This document shows, piece after piece, positions 52,504-61,758 of a DNA stretch of 64,000 bases (position 1 is its first letter; each line of letters begins with the position of its first letter). A program made the translations under genes and the position numbers. The stretch lies in NCBI RefSeq assembly GCF_016755875.1, contig NZ_BNED01000005.1, forward strand, positions 4,912,001-4,976,000. Reading direction: 5' to 3'. The notes below the pieces were generated by a model. It saw nothing but the letters and a program-made list of their open reading frames with translations, was not told the DNA's origin and did not search any database. The stretch comes from Streptomyces spororaveus. GTDB taxonomy: Bacteria; Actinomycetota; Actinomycetes; Streptomycetales; Streptomycetaceae.

Positions 52504-54303
52504 TCATGTCCGGGGTGCGCGCCCGGTGCGCGGGGGCTCTCGGTAGCCGAGGGCCGCGGCCAGTTCCCCGTCGCCGCCGCGGAACGAGGCGAAGCCCTTC
52601 GGGTCGTCCGTCTCCAGCCGGCGCAGGGCGGCGGCCGCCCGGTCGCGGGGCGGGCCGTCGTCGTCGGGCAGCCGCCACTCGAAGTACAGCGATCCGCCGG
52701 TGCCCGGAGGCGGCGCGGACGGCGTGTACGCGAGATGGACCACCGTGGTGTCCGGGTCCCGCCAGTCGGTGCCGATCCAACGCGGCGCGAGTTCCCACCG
52801 GCCCGTCAGTCCGGGGCGGTCGCGCAGGCCGGCCGCGATCAGCCGGGCGGTGCTGCGGGCCGGCCAGCACCAGGACAGGTCCCGCTCGGCGCGCTCGACC
52901 TCGGCGTCGTACGCGGCCGCGTCGAAGCGGTACGGGGGCGGCTGCGGGCCGACCGCACCGCGCCAGCCGTCCCACACCACCTCGCCGCCGTCCCGGCGGA
53001 TCGTCACGTACAGCGCGCCGCAGCACAGCTCGGTGCAGTCCGCCTGGGCGAGCTGCACCTCCCGCGGCTCCGGTCCGGCGCGCAGCGCGCCGCTGTCGAG
53101 CAGGTACTCGGGCGGGAGCCCCGGCCCCTTCCCGAAGAGCGCGGGGACGAGCGGGACCCCGTCGGCCAGGATCCGCGTCTCGACGGCGGAGGAGTCCGCG
53201 GACGCGTGGACGACGGCCACCTCCCACCGCGGGCGGTCACCGGCCTCGGTCCGTGCGAAGGGGAGGTGCCGGTTGCGCGGGAACCATCCCGCCCGCCGGT
53301 CGCCGGGTACGGGGCCCGGCGCGGCCCCGGCGAACAGCCGGTCCAGGGCGTCGAGCAGGGCCCGGCGCCGTCCGGGCCGCCAGTTCAGCAGGACGGCCGG
53401 GCCGCTGTGCAGGTCGAGGGCGACCGACAGCAGCAGCGACCGGTGCTCCGGGGCCGGGGGCAGCCGGTCGGCGTGCCGGACCAGGGCCTCGTACACGGCC
53501 CGGGCGGGCAGGTAGTCGAGGATCTCGGGGCGGCTGCTGCGCGGGTCGGCCATCCGGTGCAGCAGCCGGCCGGTCAGCGCGAGCAGTTCGGCGTCCCGAG
53601 GCCTGGCCCGGAGCAGCCCGAGCAGGTCGGCGGCCTCGGCGATGCGCCGGGCGAGCCACATGGCCCGGTCCTCGTCCGGCAGGGACAGCAGGGCGGACCG
53701 GGTGGCCTCCGCGTCGCCGGTGGCGATCGCCTCGGTCAGCGGTGTCAGCTCCCCGGCCCGGTCGCGGCCGCGGATGACCAGCAGGGCGGCCGCCTGACGG
53801 TCGAGCGGGTCGAGTGCGGCGCTCGCCGCGGATCCGAGGCCGGAGAGTGTGCCGAGGGCCTTGAGGCAGGGCACGTCCTCGGGCTCGCCGAGGCGGATCA
53901 GCAGGGCGATGCCGATGCTGACGGCCGCCACGGTGGTGCCGGTGCGGGTCAGTTGCCGGGCGGTGCGCCGGGCGGCTTCCTCGTCGCTCAGGGGCAGTCG
54001 CGCGGTGTGCGCGCGCAGGGTGCGGTGGGGCATCACCAGCCGGCGGGCCCGCTGGTGGAGGACCTCGGCGGCTCTCACGGGGTCGGGGTCGCAGAGGGGA
54101 TCGGTGAGCGCGGCGGTGACTTCGAACCGCGCCTCTTCCCAGGTCAGGCCCTTGCGGGAGGGCTCCGGCGGGGATCCGTCGGGCAGGGGACGGCCGTTGC
54201 GCGGGACACGCCCGTCCGGCTCGCCGCCGCGGAGGGAGAGGGCGTGGTCGTAGAGGGAGATCGTCCTGGGGGCGAGCGGCTCGCGCTCGTCGCGGACGCT
54301 CAT
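52504..54303 (-). CDS. Unknown large soluble protein
   Basis: 599 residues, no signal peptide; one weakly hydrophobic stretch (about 122-145, TTVAAVSIGIALLIRLGEPEDVPCL) fits a helical-repeat array rather than a membrane helix. The N-terminal half is Leu/Ala/Arg-rich helical repeats, like HEAT/ARM folds. The C-terminal half (from about 340) is mixed alpha/beta with a Cys pair (CTELCCGALYVTIRRDGG) and many Trp/Asp residues. I do not recognise the family. It lies 54 bp downstream of the HEAT-repeat protein gene on the same strand, so the two may form an operon. Confidence 0.8.
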   Translation of the reverse strand: MSVRDEREPLAPRTISLYDHALSLRGGEPDGRVPRNGRPLPDGSPPEPSRKGLTWEEARFEVTAALTDPLCDPDPVRAAEVLHQRARRLVMPHRTLRAHTARLPLSDEEAARRTARQLTRTGTTVAAVSIGIALLIRLGEPEDVPCLKALGTLSGLGSAASAALDPLDRQAAALLVIRGRDRAGELTPLTEAIATGDAEATRSALLSLPDEDRAMWLARRIAEAADLLGLLRARPRDAELLALTGRLLHRMADPRSSRPEILDYLPARAVYEALVRHADRLPPAPEHRSLLLSVALDLHSGPAVLLNWRPGRRRALLDALDRLFAGAAPGPVPGDRRAGWFPRNRHLPFARTEAGDRPRWEVAVVHASADSSAVETRILADGVPLVPALFGKGPGLPPEYLLDSGALRAGPEPREVQLAQADCTELCCGALYVTIRRDGGEVVWDGWRGAVGPQPPPYRFDAAAYDAEVERAERDLSWCWPARSTARLIAAGLRDRPGLTGRWELAPRWIGTDWRDPDTTVVHLAYTPSAPPPGTGGSLYFEWRLPDDDGPPRDRAAAALRRLETDDPKGFASFRGGDGELAAALGYREPPRTGRAPRT

Positions 54304-54357
54304 CGGGCGGAGTGGGACTCGATTCCGTAGGTCATGAGGTGCAGCATGCCGCAGTGA

Positions 54358-55446
54358 TCATCCGGCGTCCACGGAAAAAGCGGCCTCGCCGCGGACCCGG
54401 CCGTTGATCTGGAGCTGCACCAGGTGCTCGCCCGAGTGGTAGCGGCGGGTGGTGATCGGCTTGAACGAGTGCCGCTTGGTGCCGCCGAGGGTCTCGCCGG
54501 CGGCCAGCGGGCGGGTGACGAGCTTGAAGACCTTCGGGGTGCGGGTGCCGTTCGCCTTGGTGTGGTGCACGACGTAGTCGATGACCAGCTCGGCCGGGAG
54601 CTCGCCGGTGTTGGTGACCGCCCAGTCGAAGACGAGGTACTCGCCGACGGCGACGCGCGGGGTGGTCACCACCGGCCCGTGCACGGTGACCGGTACGTCC
54701 GGGGCGTGCCCGAGCAGCGTCAGCGCCTCGGGCCGGCCGGCCTTGATCAGCGTGCGCAGCCCGTGGCGTACGACGCGGTCGGTCGTGGCCCCGGGCTCGG
54801 CCAGCCAGCGGGCCGCGGTCTCGACCGCGAGGGCGGGGTGGTCGCGGGCGATGTCGTTGAGGTGGTTGGAGACGGAGCGGCGGACGTACTCGGACCCGTC
54901 GCGGTAGAGGGCGTCCAGCACCGGCAGGGCCGGCCGCGGGTCGGCGACGAAGGCGGGCAGCTGCGGGGCCCACGGCAGCCGGGGCCGGGTGCCCTCGCTG
55001 GCGAGGCGGCGTACGTGCGGGTCCGGGTCGTCCGTCCACTTCTGTACGACGGCCAGGGCGCGGGCCGGGTCGGCGCGCAGGAAGGGCCGTACGGCGGACT
55101 CGGCGGTCAGCCGGGAGGTGAGGTCGTGCAGCAGGTCCAGCCCGGGCTCGAACGCCTCCAGCCCGCGGACGGCGACGGCCTCGTTGACGGGGAAGGTCAT
55201 CCAGCCCTCGAAGCCGGGCCGGGCGAGGGCGGTGCGTACGACGGCCTCGAAGGCGGGCCAGTCGTCGGGCAGGTCGTCGAGCACGGCGTCGCGGACGGCG
55301 GCGACGCGGCCGCTGAAGGCCAGCCCGTCGAGGGCGCCGGCGCAAGCGAGCAGGGCCGGCGAGGACCGGCGGCCGGCGGCGCTCGCGAGCAGCCGGGCGA
55401 GTGAGGTGACGGTGTCCGCGCTGAGGAGCTCATCGGCCGTGGGCAT
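54358..55446 (-). CDS. HEAT-repeat DNA alkylation repair-like protein (AlkD-type)
   Basis: 362 residues. The N-terminal 230 residues are helical repeats (PAFEAVVRTALARPGFEGWM, HVRRLASEGTRPRLPW, YVRRSVSNHLNDIARDHP) as in AlkD-like DNA glycosylases. The C-terminal 120 residues form an added beta domain (VGEYLVFDWAVTNTGELPAEL, LVQLQINGRVRGEAAF) seen in actinobacterial members. It may act in alkylated-base repair or simply bind DNA or protein; glycosylase activity is not proven by the sequence. Confidence 0.85.
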   Translation of the reverse strand: MPTADELLSADTVTSLARLLASAAGRRSSPALLACAGALDGLAFSGRVAAVRDAVLDDLPDDWPAFEAVVRTALARPGFEGWMTFPVNEAVAVRGLEAFEPGLDLLHDLTSRLTAESAVRPFLRADPARALAVVQKWTDDPDPHVRRLASEGTRPRLPWAPQLPAFVADPRPALPVLDALYRDGSEYVRRSVSNHLNDIARDHPALAVETAARWLAEPGATTDRVVRHGLRTLIKAGRPEALTLLGHAPDVPVTVHGPVVTTPRVAVGEYLVFDWAVTNTGELPAELVIDYVVHHTKANGTRTPKVFKLVTRPLAAGETLGGTKRHSFKPITTRRYHSGEHLVQLQINGRVRGEAAFSVDAG

Positions 55447-55767
55447 GGGGCCAGTCTCGCGGATGACGTCCCGGTCCGGGGGCCGGTCAGGCGGCCGGTC
55501 CGGGACGAGCAGTCCTGCCTGTTACCGCTGGTCACCGCAAAGTCACGACGGAAACTTTGAATATTCGCAAAACGGACATGGCTGCGGTTTCCGTATGCCG
55601 AAAGAGTCTTGGCCGAGCCTTCCGAAGCGCGGGCGCATGGCAAAGTGAACCTTGTATTAAGTGCTCATGAACCGGGTCGCTGTCTGGATTCGAAGGCTTT
55701 CGAAGGCTCCGAGTTCCGGACGCCGATCATCCATATGTGGAAAACGCACCATCTAACGTCCTGACTC
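55447..55767. other. Less GC-rich divergent promoter region
   Basis: 321 bp without a gene, noticeably less GC-rich than its surroundings (for example AACTTTGAATATTCGC, TTGTATTAAGTGC). It probably holds the promoter and a long leader of the permease gene. GGATTCGAAGGCTTTCGAAGG contains a repeated TTCGAAGG. No Shine-Dalgarno sequence is seen directly before ATG 55768. Confidence 0.5.
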
Positions 55768-57333
55768 ATGACTCAGCTGGACGTTCGGCCTCGGGCCGGA
55801 GACACGGTAAGCGGCGTCGTCGAGGGCGACGTCCGCGGCAAGGGCCTCGGCAAGGGGTCCGTCGGACTGGTCGGAAGCGCCGTCATCGGCATCTCCACCG
55901 TCGCCCCGGTCTACTGCCTGACCTCGACCCTCGGCTCCACCGCCGGTGAGGTCGGCATGCAGATGCCCGCGATCTTCCTCGCCGGTTTCCTCCCGATGCT
56001 CCTGGTCGCCTTCGCCTACCGCGAGCTCAACAAGGCCATGCCGGACTGCGGCACCTCCTTCACCTGGACCGTGAAGGCCTTCGGCCCGCGGATCGGCTGG
56101 ATGTGCGGCTGGGGCCTGGTGATCGCCACGATCATCGTGCTCTCCAACCTCGCGGGCGTCGCCACCTCGTACTTCTGGCTGCTGGCCGGCGAGATCACGA
56201 ACAACGCGTCGATCGCGGCCCTGGACGACGACAAGCTCGTCCACATCGTCACCTGCCTCACCCTGATCGCCGTCGCCACCGCCATCAGCTACCGCGGTAT
56301 GACCGCCACCAAGGGCGTCCAGTACGCCCTGGTCGGACTCCAGCTCGTCGTGCTTGCGATCTTCGTCGCCATGGCCTTCCAGAAGGCCTCCGCCGGCACC
56401 TTCGACACCGGCCTGGACTTCTCCTGGTCCTGGATGAACCCCTTCGCGGTCGAGTCCATGGCGGCCTTCACCGCCGGACTCTCGCTCTCGATCTTCATGT
56501 ACTGGGGCTGGGACGCGTGCCTGGCCACCAACGAGGAGACCACCGGCTCCACGAAGACCCCCGGCCGTGCCTCGCTCATCGCGATGATCGTCCTGGTCGG
56601 CTCCTACCTGGCCACCGGCGTCGCCGCCCAGATGGCCGTCGGCTCCGGCGGCGAGGGCCTCGGCCTCGCCAACGAGGAGACCTCCGGGAACGTCTTCGCC
56701 GCACTCGCCGGCCCCGTCATGGGCCCGGTCCTCGGCATCCTGCTCTTCGTGGCCGTCCTGGCCTCCGCCGCGGCCTCCCTGCAGACCACCTTCATCCCGG
56801 TGGCCCGCACGGTCCTCGCCATGTCGACGTACGAGGCCCTGCCGCCCTCCTACGCCAAGGTCCACCCGCGCTTCAAGACCCCGGGCCGCGCCACCGTCAT
56901 GGCGGGCGTCGCGACCGGCGTCTTCTACACGGTGATGACCCTGGTCAGCGAGAACGTCCTCACCGACACGATCTTCGCGCTCGGCCTGATGATCTGCTTC
57001 TACTACTCGCTGACGGCCTTCGCCTGCGTCTGGTACTTCCGCGGCGAGCTGCGCCGCTCCGCCCGCGACCTGTTCTTCAAGGGCGTCTTCCCGGTCCTGG
57101 GCGGCCTGCTGCTGGCCGCGGTCTTCTTCAAGACCCTGTACGACGCCTGGGACCCGTCCTACGGCTCCGGCTCCACGCTGCCCGGCCTCGACGTCGGCAA
57201 CGTCTTCGTCATCGGCGTCGGCCTGCTGGCCCTCGGCCTGGTGATCATGTTCGTCACCGAGCGCCGCAGCCCCGCCTTCTTCCGCGGCCAGGTCCTGACG
57301 AAGTCCACCCCGTCCCTGGTGGTCGAGGACTGA
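55768..57333 (+). CDS. APC-family amino acid permease
   Basis: A 521-residue membrane transporter with about 12-13 hydrophobic helices. The helix-1 region GLVGSAVIGISTVAPVYCLT is typical of APC members, and YRELNKAMPDCGTSFTW follows helix 2. It has long C-terminal helices and a short cytosolic tail ending SLVVED. It resembles the amino acid/polyamine permeases of Streptomyces; the substrate is not readable. No ribosome site precedes ATG 55768, so initiation may use the long leader or another start. Confidence 0.9.
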   Translation: MTQLDVRPRAGDTVSGVVEGDVRGKGLGKGSVGLVGSAVIGISTVAPVYCLTSTLGSTAGEVGMQMPAIFLAGFLPMLLVAFAYRELNKAMPDCGTSFTWTVKAFGPRIGWMCGWGLVIATIIVLSNLAGVATSYFWLLAGEITNNASIAALDDDKLVHIVTCLTLIAVATAISYRGMTATKGVQYALVGLQLVVLAIFVAMAFQKASAGTFDTGLDFSWSWMNPFAVESMAAFTAGLSLSIFMYWGWDACLATNEETTGSTKTPGRASLIAMIVLVGSYLATGVAAQMAVGSGGEGLGLANEETSGNVFAALAGPVMGPVLGILLFVAVLASAAASLQTTFIPVARTVLAMSTYEALPPSYAKVHPRFKTPGRATVMAGVATGVFYTVMTLVSENVLTDTIFALGLMICFYYSLTAFACVWYFRGELRRSARDLFFKGVFPVLGGLLLAAVFFKTLYDAWDPSYGSGSTLPGLDVGNVFVIGVGLLALGLVIMFVTERRSPAFFRGQVLTKSTPSLVVED

Positions 57334-57373
57334 CCGACCCCGCGCCCCGCGCCCACCCGCTGAGTCATGCCCA

Positions 57374-57406
57374 CGGCCCCGGATCGATTCCCCCGATCCG
57401 GGGCCG
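57374..57406 (+). terminator. Hairpin terminator after permease
   Basis: A 13-bp perfect stem (CGGCCCCGGATCG with its complement, 57374-57386/57394-57406) and a 7-base loop, 40 bases after the permease stop. Confidence 0.75.
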
Positions 57407-57477
57407 CGGGCGTAGCGGGCGCACTTCGCGCGGTCGCGGGCGGTGACCCGGGGTGTGGCGGGGTCGTTGGGCCGGGC

Positions 57478-57768
57478 ATGAACGCCATGAAGCGCACCCT
57501 CTCCGCCCTGGTCGTCTCCGGTGGCGCCGCCCTCGCACTGATCCCCGTCGCCGCGCACGCCGACGAGCCCGCCGGGCAGGCGCCCCCGGTCGTCGGCCGC
57601 GTCGTCGACATCGTCGACCACCCGACCCAGGCCGTACAGGACACCAAGACCGCGGTGGGCGTGACCGCCCAGGCCGCCGGGTCCGCCACCCAGGCCACCG
57701 ACTCCTCCCTCAGGGGCACCGGCTCGGCCCTGGCCGCCGGGCTCCCGGAGGCCCCCAAGGTCGAGTGA
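57478..57768 (+). CDS. Small secreted protein
   Basis: A 96-residue protein with a signal peptide (MKRTLSALVVSGGAALALIPVAAHA, cleavage about residue 28) and a short mature part rich in Ala, Gln, Val and Thr (VVGRVVDIVDHPTQAVQDTK). There are no cysteines. It is a typical Streptomyces small exported protein of unknown role. ATG 57487 is an equally good start. The upstream ribosome site is weak. Confidence 0.7.
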   Translation: MNAMKRTLSALVVSGGAALALIPVAAHADEPAGQAPPVVGRVVDIVDHPTQAVQDTKTAVGVTAQAAGSATQATDSSLRGTGSALAAGLPEAPKVE

Positions 57769-57874
57769 CCCGAGCCGCCGGGCCCCCGACCGGCTCGGCG
57801 CCGCCGCGGCTCCCACCCCGCAGGAGCCGCGGCGGGGGCCGGGTTCCCGGGCGGCCTCGCTCGTTGGGCAGGAC

Positions 57875-58669
57875 ATGATCCTCTGGCTGCTCAACCACCT
57901 CAGCACCTTCGTCATCGCCGTCCTCGTGGTCGGCGGCATCACCGGCCTCGCCGTGGCCGGGAGCGTGGCCGCCCGCCGCCGGTTCCCGCACCTGGCCCAG
58001 GGCGAGCACAACGAGATGGTCGGGGTCGCGCTCGGCATGTTCGGCGCGATCTACGGCATCATCCTCGCCTTCGTCGTCGTCACCCTGTGGACGCAGCGGG
58101 AGAACACCGAGACCATCGTCGCCACCGAGGCCAGCGGGCTCGCCGCCGTCGTGCGCAGCGCCGACGCCTTCCCCGACGCCGACCGGGCGCGCGTGCACCA
58201 GGCGGTGGGCGCGTACACGCACGCCGTCGTCGAGGTGCAGTGGCCGCTCATGCGCGTGGGCCGGCCGAGCTTCGAGGCGACCGGCGAGCAGACCCAGGGC
58301 CTCTACCGGGCCCTCATGGCGTACGAGCCGCAGGGCCCCCGCGCCGAGACCTTCTACGCCGAAGCCGTCACCCGTCTGAACGATGTCAACACCCAGCGCC
58401 GGGCCCGCGTCACCATGGCCGAGACCTCACTGCCCGTCCTGCTCCAAGTGCTGGTCTACGGGGGCGCGTTCGTGATCGTCCCGCTGACCTTCCTGTTCGG
58501 GCTGCGCAGCCTGAAGATGCAGCTGCTCTTCGTGTCGGCGGTGGCCGGGCTGATCGGCTTCAGCCTGCTGCTGGTGGTGGCACTGGACCGCCCCTTCGCG
58601 GGGGACCTGAGCGTGAGCCCGGCCCCGTACAAGGAGGCGGCTCTGGCGAGGTTCTGGGCCGCCGGCTGA
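57875..58669 (+). CDS. DUF4239 membrane protein (bestrophin-like)
   Basis: 264 residues. TM1 is at about 8-30 and TM2 at about 48-70 (VGVALGMFGAIYGIILAFVVVTLW), then a soluble helical region (ENTETIVATEASGLAAVVRS, to about 185), TM3 at about 188-210 and TM4 at about 214-236. This matches DUF4239, distantly related to bestrophin channels. ATG 57875 follows TTGGGCAGGAC. Function is unknown. A MITE-like element lies directly downstream. Confidence 0.85.
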   Translation: MILWLLNHLSTFVIAVLVVGGITGLAVAGSVAARRRFPHLAQGEHNEMVGVALGMFGAIYGIILAFVVVTLWTQRENTETIVATEASGLAAVVRSADAFPDADRARVHQAVGAYTHAVVEVQWPLMRVGRPSFEATGEQTQGLYRALMAYEPQGPRAETFYAEAVTRLNDVNTQRRARVTMAETSLPVLLQVLVYGGAFVIVPLTFLFGLRSLKMQLLFVSAVAGLIGFSLLLVVALDRPFAGDLSVSPAPYKEAALARFWAAG

Positions 58670-58747
58670 GCGGGTCGCGGGCTGTCAAGTCCCGAACTTC
58701 AGCGACGTGACGCGATCGGCTCCCTCGGGCTGACTGGAGGCACGGGC

Positions 58748-58915
58748 TTAGGCCGTCTCTTTCGGATCTTGCCGGGCCCGGCCCGCCCGGCACGGCACCT
58801 CGCCGCGTTGTCGGAGCGCCCGAGTACGTCCAGTACACGGGCGCCCGTCCGCCTTGCGAGGCACCGCACCGGACGACCCGGGCTCATCCGCCAAGATCCG
58901 AAAGAGGCGACCTAA
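58748..58915. mobile_element. MITE-like element with 24-28 bp terminal inverted repeats
   Basis: 168 bp bounded by TTAGGCCGTCTCTTTCGGAT (left) and, reversed, TTAGGTCGCCTCTTTCGGAT (right), continuing as CTTG on both sides with only 2-3 mismatches. The ends sit on TTA/TAA, consistent with a 3-bp target of IS5-type elements. The inside has no room for a transposase. It looks like a non-autonomous remnant or MITE mobilised in trans. Confidence 0.7.
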
Positions 58916-58953
58916 CCCCCGCCGCACGCCTCCGCCTCCCGAGGAGCACTCCC

Positions 58954-59322
58954 ATGGCCGGCCTCCACACCCGCACGCCCACCCGTACCGGCACCGCCGC
59001 CGGTTCCCGCACCTGGCGCCGGCGGGTCGTCCTGACCGTCGCCGCGGCCGCCCTGGCCACGCTGGCCGTCGCGGGAGCCTGCCGGGCGTACGGCGCCCTC
59101 GCCGCCCAGGCGGCACCGCGCGCCCCGCACTCCTCCACCGTCCGGGTGCCCGACCACGACGGCGGCTCCGGCCGCCGCCTGTGGTCGGTGTTCAAGCACC
59201 TCTGGACGAACGCCGACGGGCGGCGTACTCCGACCGTCGTGTCGGGTACGCCGCCCAGGGGCGGGACGGTGGTGCGGGAGGGGTCCCGCTCGCTCATACC
59301 GGTTACTTCGGGTCGCGGTTGA
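58954..59322 (+). CDS. Small membrane-anchored or secreted basic protein
   Basis: 122 residues with an Arg/Thr-rich N-terminus, then a hydrophobic segment (about 25-42, VVLTVAAAALATLAVAGA) and a Pro/Arg/Thr-rich outer part (RRLWSVFKHLWTNADGRRTP). CGAGGAGCACTCCC before ATG 58954 is a good ribosome site, supporting a real gene. Unknown family. The last 20 bases overlap the end of the convergent ABC permease gene. Confidence 0.6.
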   Translation: MAGLHTRTPTRTGTAAGSRTWRRRVVLTVAAAALATLAVAGACRAYGALAAQAAPRAPHSSTVRVPDHDGGSGRRLWSVFKHLWTNADGRRTPTVVSGTPPRGGTVVREGSRSLIPVTSGRG

Positions 59323-60094
59323 ACGAGGCCGCCGACCAGCGGTAGCCGAGCACCGTCAGGCCGATGCACCAGGCGACCGCGAGCCAGCCGTTGTAGCCGA
59401 TCTCGGTGCCGAGGAGCAGGCCGCGCAGGGTCTCGATGGCCGGGGTGAAGGGCTGGTACTGGGCGATCGGCTGGAACCAGCCCGGCATCGCCTCGACCGG
59501 GGTGAACGCGCTGGAGATGAGCGGCAGCAGGATCAGCGGCGTCGCGCTGTTGCTCGCGGCCTCGGCGTTCGGGCTGGCCGTGCCCATCCCGACGGCGATC
59601 CAGGTGAGCGCCGTGGCGAAGAGGGCGATCAGCCCGAACGCGGCCAGCCATTCCAGGGCCGTGGCATCGGTGGACCGGAAGCCGATGGCGACACCCACGG
59701 CGCCGACGAGGACCACGCTGGCGAGGGACTGCAGGACGCTGCCGACGACGTGCCCGATGAGCACGGAGCCGCGGTGGATCGCCATCGTGCGGAAGCGGGC
59801 GATGATGCCCTCGGACATGTCGGTGGAGACGGACACCGCGGCCCCGATGACGGTGCTGCCGATGGTCATCAGCAGCACGCCCGGGACGACGTACGCGATG
59901 TAGTCGGAGCGGTCGGCGGCTCCGCCGCCCATGCCGGCGCTCATCACGTCGCCGAAGATGTAGACGAAGAGCAGCAGCAGCATCACCGGGGTGAGCAGCA
60001 GGTTCAGAGTCAGTGACGGGTAGCGCCGGACGTGCAGGAGGTTGCGGCGCAGCATCGTGGAGCAGTCGCGGGCGGCGAGGGAGAGGGAGCTCAT
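59303..60094 (-). CDS. ABC-2 type transporter permease (DrrB-like)
   Basis: A 263-residue membrane protein with about six helices and the ABC-2 pattern of drug exporters (TLNLLLTPVMLLLLFVYIFG, YVVPGVLLMTIGSTVIGAAV, SSAFTPVEAMPGWFQPIAQY). It pairs with the ATPase gene, whose stop overlaps its start (ATGA 60091-60094). It exports a drug or lipid, as in the daunorubicin-resistance DrrAB family. The TAA stop at 59303-59305 is unusual in such a GC-rich gene set. Confidence 0.92.
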   Translation of the reverse strand: MSSLSLAARDCSTMLRRNLLHVRRYPSLTLNLLLTPVMLLLLFVYIFGDVMSAGMGGGAADRSDYIAYVVPGVLLMTIGSTVIGAAVSVSTDMSEGIIARFRTMAIHRGSVLIGHVVGSVLQSLASVVLVGAVGVAIGFRSTDATALEWLAAFGLIALFATALTWIAVGMGTASPNAEAASNSATPLILLPLISSAFTPVEAMPGWFQPIAQYQPFTPAIETLRGLLLGTEIGYNGWLAVAWCIGLTVLGYRWSAASFNRDPK

Positions 60095-61053
60095 CGGACG
60101 TTCTCCTTGGACTGGTTGGGGATGCCGGCCGGGCCGGTGAGGGCGAAGAACACGTCGTCGAGGTCGGGGGTGTGGACGGTCAGCTCGTCCGCCTCGATGC
60201 CGGCGGCCTCCAGCCGGTCGAGGACCGTGCGCAGGTCGCGCTGGCTGCCGTCGCTGGGGATCTGCAGCGCCAGCGCCTCGTCGTCCCGGGTGACCCCGGG
60301 CAGGGCGAGGGCCGCGGACCGGTGGGCGGCCGGGTCGGTGAAGCGGAGCCGGATGTGTCCGCCCGGGATCAGCCGCTTGAGTTCCTCGGCGCTCCCTTCG
60401 GCCGCGATCCTGCCGTCGTTGAGCACGGCGATGCGGTCGGCGAGCTGGTCGGCCTCCTCCAGGTACTGGGTGGTGAGGAAGACGGTGACGCCGCCGGTGA
60501 CGAGTTCGCGGATGATCTGCCACATGTTGTGGCGGCTGCGCGGGTCGAGGCCCGTGGTGGGCTCGTCGAGGAAGATGACCCGCGGGGCGCCGACCAGCGT
60601 CATCGCGATGTCGAGGCGGCGCTTCATACCGCCCGAGTAGCCGGCGGCCGGCTTCTTGGCGGCCTCGACCAGGTCGAAGCGCTCCAGCAGTTCGCCGGTC
60701 ACCCGCCGCCCCTCGCGGCGGGAGAGGTGGTGCAGGTCCGCCATGAGGAGCATGTTCTCCTCCCCGGTGATCAGGCCGTCGACGGCGGAGAACTGGCCGG
60801 TGACACCGATCGAGGCGCGCACGGCCTGCGGGTCGGCGGCCAGGTCGTGGCCGTTGACGTGGACGGCTCCCGTGCCGGGGTCCGCGCGGAGGAGCGTGGA
60901 GAGGATCTTCACTGCGGTGGTCTTGCCGGCGCCGTTCGGGCCGAGCAGGGAGAAGACCGTACCAGCGGGGACCGCGAGGTCGATGCCGTCGAGAACGAGC
61001 TTGTCGCCGTAGGACTTGCGCAGCCCGTGCGCGGCGATGGCCAGGTTGGTCAT
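60091..61053 (-). CDS. ABC transporter ATP-binding protein (DrrA-like)
   Basis: A 320-residue ATPase. Walker A is GPNGAGKTT (about 38-46), the signature YSGGMKRRLDIAMTL, Walker B VIFLDEPTTGLDPRSR and switch His-like VFLTTQYLEEADQLAD. A C-terminal DUF4162-type domain (about 230-310) is as in DrrA. It forms the exporter with the ABC-2 permease. It follows the DUF4097 gene by 33 bases, so all three are one operon facing the regulator at 62004. Confidence 0.94.
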   Translation of the reverse strand: MTNLAIAAHGLRKSYGDKLVLDGIDLAVPAGTVFSLLGPNGAGKTTAVKILSTLLRADPGTGAVHVNGHDLAADPQAVRASIGVTGQFSAVDGLITGEENMLLMADLHHLSRREGRRVTGELLERFDLVEAAKKPAAGYSGGMKRRLDIAMTLVGAPRVIFLDEPTTGLDPRSRHNMWQIIRELVTGGVTVFLTTQYLEEADQLADRIAVLNDGRIAAEGSAEELKRLIPGGHIRLRFTDPAAHRSAALALPGVTRDDEALALQIPSDGSQRDLRTVLDRLEAAGIEADELTVHTPDLDDVFFALTGPAGIPNQSKENVR

Positions 61054-61086
61054 GGGGAGTGCTCCTTCGGACGCGGTGGCTGCGGG

Positions 61087-61758
61087 TCAGATGCTGCGGG
61101 CGCTGATGTCGCCGTAGGCGGTGGTGGCGCGGATGTTCAGGCCGGCGGCGGCGCCGTCGGTGTTGGTGAGGGCGTTGTGGATGCGGCCGTACGCGGTACC
61201 GGCGTCCAGGGAGGCGGAGACCCCGCGGGCGGCGCCGACGGTGATGTCGCCCGCCTGGGTGGACAGTTCGAAGGTGCCGTGCACGGCCTCGGCGATCTGG
61301 AGGTCGCCCTTCTGGGTGCTGATCCGCGCCGGGCCGCCCAGGCGGCCGACGGAGACGTCGCCCGCCATGAGGGTGACCTGTGCGCTCGCGGTCTCGTCGA
61401 TCTTGACGGTGCCCTGGGCGCTCTCGAAGCTGACGTCGCCGAGCCGTCCGACGCCCCGGAACTCGGCGGCCGCCGTCTTCGCCTCGACGCGGGAGCCGGC
61501 GGGCAGCTGGACGGTGATCTCGACGTAGCCCGAGTTGCCGAGGATCCGGTTCTTCGGGGGTGCGGCCGCGATCCGCAGTACACCGTCCTTGTACTCGGCG
61601 GTCGTCCGTTCGGCGGCCTTCACGTCGCGGCCCTTGGAGGCGTCGGCCGGGAGGATCTCGACGGTGGTGTCGGCCCGGTCGGCGGCGATGAACCGGATGA
61701 GCCCGGCCGGGACGTCCAGGACGGCGGCGATCGGGGCGGTGGTGGCGAACTTCTGCAT
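61087..61758 (-). CDS. DUF4097 family beta-strand repeat protein
   Basis: A 223-residue all-beta protein of short repeated strands (AAEFRGVGRLGDVSFESAQG, TLMAGDVSVGRLGG, STQAGDITVGAARG, ATTAYGDISARSI), typical of the DUF4097 right-handed parallel helix. It has no signal peptide. In actinomycetes such genes commonly precede DrrAB-type ABC genes, as here. Function is unknown; it may scaffold the exporter. A good ribosome site (GAAGGAG on the coding strand) lies before ATG 61758. Confidence 0.88.
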   Translation of the reverse strand: MQKFATTAPIAAVLDVPAGLIRFIAADRADTTVEILPADASKGRDVKAAERTTAEYKDGVLRIAAAPPKNRILGNSGYVEITVQLPAGSRVEAKTAAAEFRGVGRLGDVSFESAQGTVKIDETASAQVTLMAGDVSVGRLGGPARISTQKGDLQIAEAVHGTFELSTQAGDITVGAARGVSASLDAGTAYGRIHNALTNTDGAAAGLNIRATTAYGDISARSI

